DNA of 64,000 nt from Eubacterium plexicaudatum ASF492. GTDB taxonomy: Bacteria; Bacillota; Clostridia; Lachnospirales; Lachnospiraceae. The notes below the pieces were generated by a model, which did not search any database, was not told the origin of the DNA, and saw nothing but the letters and a program-made list of their open reading frames with translations. Each line of letters opens with the position of its first letter. Positions within the stretch are counted from its first letter, which is position 1. The position numbers and the translations under genes are program-made. The DNA lies in NCBI RefSeq assembly GCF_000364225.2, contig NZ_AQFT02000001.1, forward strand, positions 2,356,001-2,420,000, in the 5' to 3' direction. Below, in pieces: positions 61,044 through 64,000 of this stretch.

Positions 61044-61375
61044 GTCTCGTTCATAATATCCGCCACGGATTTCATAATCCGCATATACATCGCATAACTG
61101 TCAGAATCTTTTTTCTTAGGATGCTTCCACATATTTCTTGCCGCTGTCTCCGAAGGCTGCACAACACCCCACAGCAGCGCATCCGCATCCGTCTCCAGTT
61201 CCATGCACAGCCTAGCAAACGTATCCAGACTCATCCTCCTGTTTCCGCGTTCTACTTTTCCCATAAAATTCAGACTAATCCCGCATTTTCTGGCAAGCGT
61301 TTCCTGCGTCCAGCCTTTTGCTTTCCGGCTCTGGCGAATCCTTTCCCCCATTTTTGAATAATCCAATTCCTGCAT
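61040..61375 (-). CDS. XRE-family helix-turn-helix regulator heading the polysaccharide locus
   Basis: 111 residues. The N-terminal HTH_3 domain reads MGERIRQSRKAKGWTQETLA then KCGISLNFMGKVERGNRRMS, a clear Cro/CI-type fold. The C-terminal part is short and charged. ATG 61375 is chosen because AGGAGG is 8 bp upstream; the open frame extends to 61423 inside the palindrome. As the first gene of a long minus-strand operon it probably regulates capsule expression and itself. Confidence 0.9.
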   Translation of the reverse strand: MQELDYSKMGERIRQSRKAKGWTQETLARKCGISLNFMGKVERGNRRMSLDTFARLCMELETDADALLWGVVQPSETAARNMWKHPKKKDSDSYAMYMRIMKSVADIMNET

Positions 61376-61404
61376 ACCCTGACCTCCTGTTTTGCAAGCA
61401 GCAG

Positions 61405-61463
61405 AATTACAAATATAAAGCATAACATTTTATAACAAAATGTTATGCTTTATATTTGTAATT
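61405..61463. repeat. Perfect 27-bp inverted repeat in the leader of the polysaccharide operon
   Basis: Arm 61405-61431 is exactly complementary to 61437-61463, with a 5-nt loop. The centre contains TAACAAAATGTTA (61433-61445), a dyad also found at the upstream promoter. It can form a strong RNA hairpin 30 nt before the XRE start, or serve as a protein-binding site. It is AT-rich and lacks a T run after the arm on the minus strand. Confidence 0.92.
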
Positions 61464-61748
61464 AACTTGCTTCCATTCCCAGAGCAAAAGGGCTGCAGCA
61501 GTTTTTTCCAAACTTGGGATATATTTGCTATGTATTTTTTCTATTTGTTTCTTTTAAATTCTTTTTTACGTGAAAATTCGGATGGTTTTATATTCAATAG
61601 TTCTATATTTCCCTATATTTACGACAAAAAAATTATAAGATATGCATAAATTTTTGAATAATGGTTGCAAAATGAAAGAAAAGCGAATAGAATGCTATTA
61701 GGCTGTATTATTTAAATATTAATATACTATTAGTATTATTTTTACGTA

Positions 61749-61798
61749 ACATTTTGTTATAATTTGTTATCATTTTGTTCTGCGGTACATTGTCAAAG
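61749..61798 (-). promoter_or_regulatory. Candidate capsule-operon promoter and XRE operator
   Basis: On the minus strand TTGACA (61798-61793), an 18-bp spacer and TGATAA (61774-61769). TAACATTTTGTTA (61749-61761) overlaps the start region and is the same TAACA-N3-TGTTA dyad as in the palindrome. This would give a leader of roughly 385 nt. The rest of 61464-61945 is AT-rich with no convincing gene. Confidence 0.5.
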
Positions 61799-61945
61799 CG
61801 TAATGTGTGGATAACTGCATATTTTTTTGCAAAAAAAATTATCTTACATAATATCTACACTTTTTACACTGTCTGAAACTCTGCAATCAACTCTACTTCT
61901 GCAATATCAAGTCCTGAATACTTCGCAACTTTATCAATCGGCTAT

Positions 61946-62227
61946 TCACCATCCTGCAACATTCTGAGCATTTGCCATATGAAATTTATTCACTGCCATT
62001 TTCAACCTTTTCGCAAAGCCAAAGAAATTCAGCTTTTCATCTTTCTCATCCCCGCTCTCATCCCCTGTCAGTTTATCAATTTGCGGACTGCTTTTGACTG
62101 TTAAATAGATATCATGTTGTTCGCACCATGCCTGGTTTGTGAGGCCGGAGTCCCTGCATTGTCGAATCACATCCGGCCAGTACTGAAGTTTTACCTGCTT
62201 ATCCGGAGTAAAAGTGGAAATGTCCAT
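61946..62227 (-). pseudogene. IS66 TnpA N-terminal fragment with unrelated tail
   Basis: DISTFTPDKQVKLQYWPDVI and CRDSGLTNQAWCEQHDI are the conserved N-terminus of the IS66 accessory protein TnpA. The sequence then departs from the family (YLTVKSSPQIDKLTGDESGD) and ends at 61946, so a deletion has fused it to other DNA. AAGGGG precedes ATG 62227. Confidence 0.75.
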
Positions 62228-62341
62228 GAGTATTCCCCTTTGTTTGGATTTAGAGTTTTTGGAGTGAACTCTAAAAACTCTAACCCTAAGTTTACAGGAG
62301 AAAGCTAAATGTTTCACTACACGTTCTTATTTGACGCTTAC
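61946..62341 (-). mobile_element. IS66-family remnant
   Basis: The outer end GTAAGCGTCAA (complement of 62331-62341) is typical of IS66 termini, followed by the start of the first IS66 gene. The element is cut off about 300 bp in; tnpB and tnpC are absent. Confidence 0.7.
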
Positions 62342-62734
62342 GTTGTGTTATACTTTTTTAGAGTACAGTAATGAAAACAATATTTATCTGAATATAGGTT
62401 CAGCTTTCTGCAGCACAATCTAATCCCGCTTAATATTATCATTTTTTCTTCATAAATAAGTTTTAATGATAAATCAACACTTTTAGATTCTCGTTGCCTA
62501 CGACGGCTTACGGTAATCTACCGCTTCAACACTCGGACTTCGACCAAACGCAAGTATCAAGGCATCTGTACCTTATCCAGCAGAGCTAACCACAGCCTGC
62601 TTGCGGCATGAGCCTGATCGCTCGTTCTGTCCGGGAAGAAATATTTCCCAAAAACAGAAGTCATGGCGGGCCTGTCACTCAGTACATTTACCATTCGTAT
62701 CCGGTTCTCTTTTTATTCAGTTGTCAAGGAGCAG
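62342..62734. other. Unassigned non-coding stretch
   Basis: No gene with start, ribosome site and recognisable product is seen. The part 62480-62720 has higher GC than its surroundings and may be the remnant of another mobile element, but no transposase motif or inverted end could be read. Confidence 0.4.
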
Positions 62735-62803
62735 AAGGCTTATGAAAGGTAACAGAACCTCGGGCCACTGTGCCCCGAAGTTCTGTTACCTTTCATAAGC
62801 CTT
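62735..62803. terminator. Long hairpin (24-bp perfect stem plus 5 bp)
   Basis: AAGGCTTATGAAAGGTAACA onward (62735-62758) is exactly complementary to 62780-62803. An inner TCGGG/CCCGA stem is separated by one mismatch. It is followed by TTTTCATTTTTG on the plus strand. It is a probable strong terminator or mobile-element end. Confidence 0.65.
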
Positions 62804-62861
62804 TTCATTTTTGAAGCAAAAACGGTACGCCTTACAAAAATTTTTTCAAATATTTTCTAAG

Positions 62862-64000
62862 CCCGAATTATTCACGGCAGTATAAACTCACATAAAATCC
62901 GCCGTAGTTACCATTACAATCACTCCTGATACCTCACTCTGTCGCAAGATAGCCTAAAAATGGGCAGACTTCTCCTATGATAGGGTTAGAAATTTATTGT
63001 GGCTGTCAAGGTCCATTAACAGTTGTTATTCCAACTGTGGCTGCAGGTTACGGATGTTTTCCAGTGTCTCGTAGAATTCTTTCTTGTAGGGACAGCTGCT
63101 GCATAGCTTGAAATATTTATATCGTGCTGATTTTACCACCCTTGCGGCTATCTTCAGCAGTTTTAATCGTATGGTATCAATGCGCTGTTTTCTCATGCTG
63201 ACAGCAAGCGCCAATCGTCTAAACCAATTGAATAGGTTATAAGCTAACGCATGAACCAGAAGGCGGTTCGCGTTTACCAGCTTTGAGGAACTGCTTACAG
63301 AGGCAAAGTCAAAACCGCTTTTGCATTCCTTGATGAAATTTTCCATTTTGCCTCTTCCGCAATAGAACTGGATCACCTGATAAGGTTCCATTTCCAGTGT
63401 TGTGACAATAAAGGTATACAGATGGACCATCTGCCCATACGGCTTTTCTATTTTAAAGACCACCCTGCGTGGATGGTTCCATGAACCGGCCTGGTACAGG
63501 AATTCCCCATACTCGACGGCGTAATCTACCTGGTTGAATTTCGTTGCGCGGTACAGTGCCTGGTTTTCCTCTTCTGCCAATTCACGGAGTTTTGCGTTCT
63601 CCTTGAGCCGGATGGCATATTTGCAGTTTTTATCTTCAAGAACTTCATACAGGTCTGGTGACGCAAAGCCACTGTCACCGCGAAGAAAAAGCGGCATATC
63701 CGGGAAATCGCAGAGAAATTCATCCAGAAGGGACTTCATAAAAATATCTGCCTCTTTGCTGCAATACATGGTGCCGTCACGAAGCTGTGCTTTTAGCAGA
63801 TCGCCGGTCAGCCCGTCGTAGCATAACAGCGGATGATAACCGTGGGCCTGATAATGGTAGTTGAAACCTTCCCCTTCCTGATTCCCATAGACATCAAGAA
63901 GTGTGGAATCAATATCAAAAAGCATGAATTCCGGTTTCTTTATGGAATAGATGACTTTACGGAGTTCACGGGTGATCTGGTTTAACTGGCTGATCGTATC
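62862..64000 (-). mobile_element. IS1380-family insertion sequence (copy type B), cut by window edge
   Basis: It begins with the end CCCGAATTATTCACGG and matches the 29753-31406 element base for base in all stretches compared, but in the opposite orientation. The rest lies beyond the window. Confidence 0.92.
63026..64000 (-). CDS. IS1380-family DDE transposase, 5' end beyond window
   Basis: C-terminal 324 residues of the same transposase as at 29917-31242, with FMLFDIDSTLLDVYG, LFLRGDSGFASPDLY and YCGRGKMENFIKECKSG all present. The frame stays open to the window edge. No frameshift. Confidence 0.93.
   Translation of the reverse strand, partial: DTISQLNQITRELRKVIYSIKKPEFMLFDIDSTLLDVYGNQEGEGFNYHYQAHGYHPLLCYDGLTGDLLKAQLRDGTMYCSKEADIFMKSLLDEFLCDFPDMPLFLRGDSGFASPDLYEVLEDKNCKYAIRLKENAKLRELAEEENQALYRATKFNQVDYAVEYGEFLYQAGSWNHPRRVVFKIEKPYGQMVHLYTFIVTTLEMEPYQVIQFYCGRGKMENFIKECKSGFDFASVSSSSKLVNANRLLVHALAYNLFNWFRRLALAVSMRKQRIDTIRLKLLKIAARVVKSARYKYFKLCSSCPYKKEFYETLENIRNLQPQLE

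Noticed and set aside
61405-61463. Invertible promoter (phase-variation switch)
   Set aside because: Only 5 bp separate the arms, too little for a promoter, and no invertase gene is nearby.
61440-61649. 69-residue plus-strand open frame in the AT-rich region upstream of the XRE gene
   Set aside because: It starts inside the palindrome, has no ribosome site and a composition expected from AT-rich DNA.
1-64000. CRISPR arrays
   Set aside because: No regularly spaced short repeats were seen by eye in any intergenic region.

Overview
The window looks like chromosomal DNA of a low-to-moderate GC Gram-positive anaerobe, most likely a gut Clostridia of the Lachnospiraceae type. The evidence is strong AGGAGG-like ribosome binding sites, IS1380/IS66/IS200-type elements, a GPH-type glycoside transporter beside GH78/GH3 enzymes, and Lachnospiraceae-style polysaccharide genes. 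No genus is assigned. Almost all genes lie on the minus strand.

Layout. (1) 1-701: start of a DNA cytosine-5 methyltransferase cut by the window edge. (2) 0.84-8.9 kb: a plant-rhamnoside utilisation unit (alpha-L-rhamnosidase GH78, GPH transporter, beta-glucosidase GH3) read away from a divergent AraC-type regulator. (3) 9-11.8 kb: BlaI-type repressor, small membrane protein, tRNA-Ala(CGC), family-4 uracil-DNA glycosylase, one glycosyltransferase. (4) 11.8-29.3 kb: an IS-rich accessory/defence region with a complete two-gene RADAR anti-phage system (rdrA ATPase, rdrB deaminase), a VapC toxin with a beheaded antitoxin, a truncated SIR2 gene, a RhuM-family gene, a soluble hybrid histidine kinase and several insertion sequences, some nested. 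Two ~196-bp direct copies of one sequence bracket 19.7-25.6 kb. (5) 31.4-61.4 kb: one large minus-strand surface-polysaccharide locus headed by an XRE regulator. It has many glycosyltransferases, sugar-nucleotide genes for a CDP-linked 3,6-dideoxyhexose and a CMP-linked ulosonic acid, a sulfotransferase, a flippase, and a Wzm/Wzt-type ABC exporter. An IS interrupts a GT8 gene inside it. Two copies of the same IS1380 element in opposite orientation bracket the locus (29753-31406 and 62862-end).

A striking feature runs through the whole window: about 25 genes are split by a single-base indel, and nearly all are restored by adding one base to a short homopolymer (mostly A/T). Neighbouring genes are intact. 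This is best explained by homopolymer under-calling in the underlying assembly rather than by mass pseudogenisation, so I list the repaired genes as single CDS and give the position of each break. True gene damage (IS insertion, IS-end truncation) is listed separately as pseudogene.

How it works together: the capsule genes would make activated sugars, assemble a sulfated and probably ulosonic-acid-containing glycan, and export it. The XRE protein probably controls the operon through a TAACA-N3-TGTTA dyad found at the promoter and inside a perfect 27-bp palindrome in the leader. The defence region is a typical island eroded by insertion sequences.
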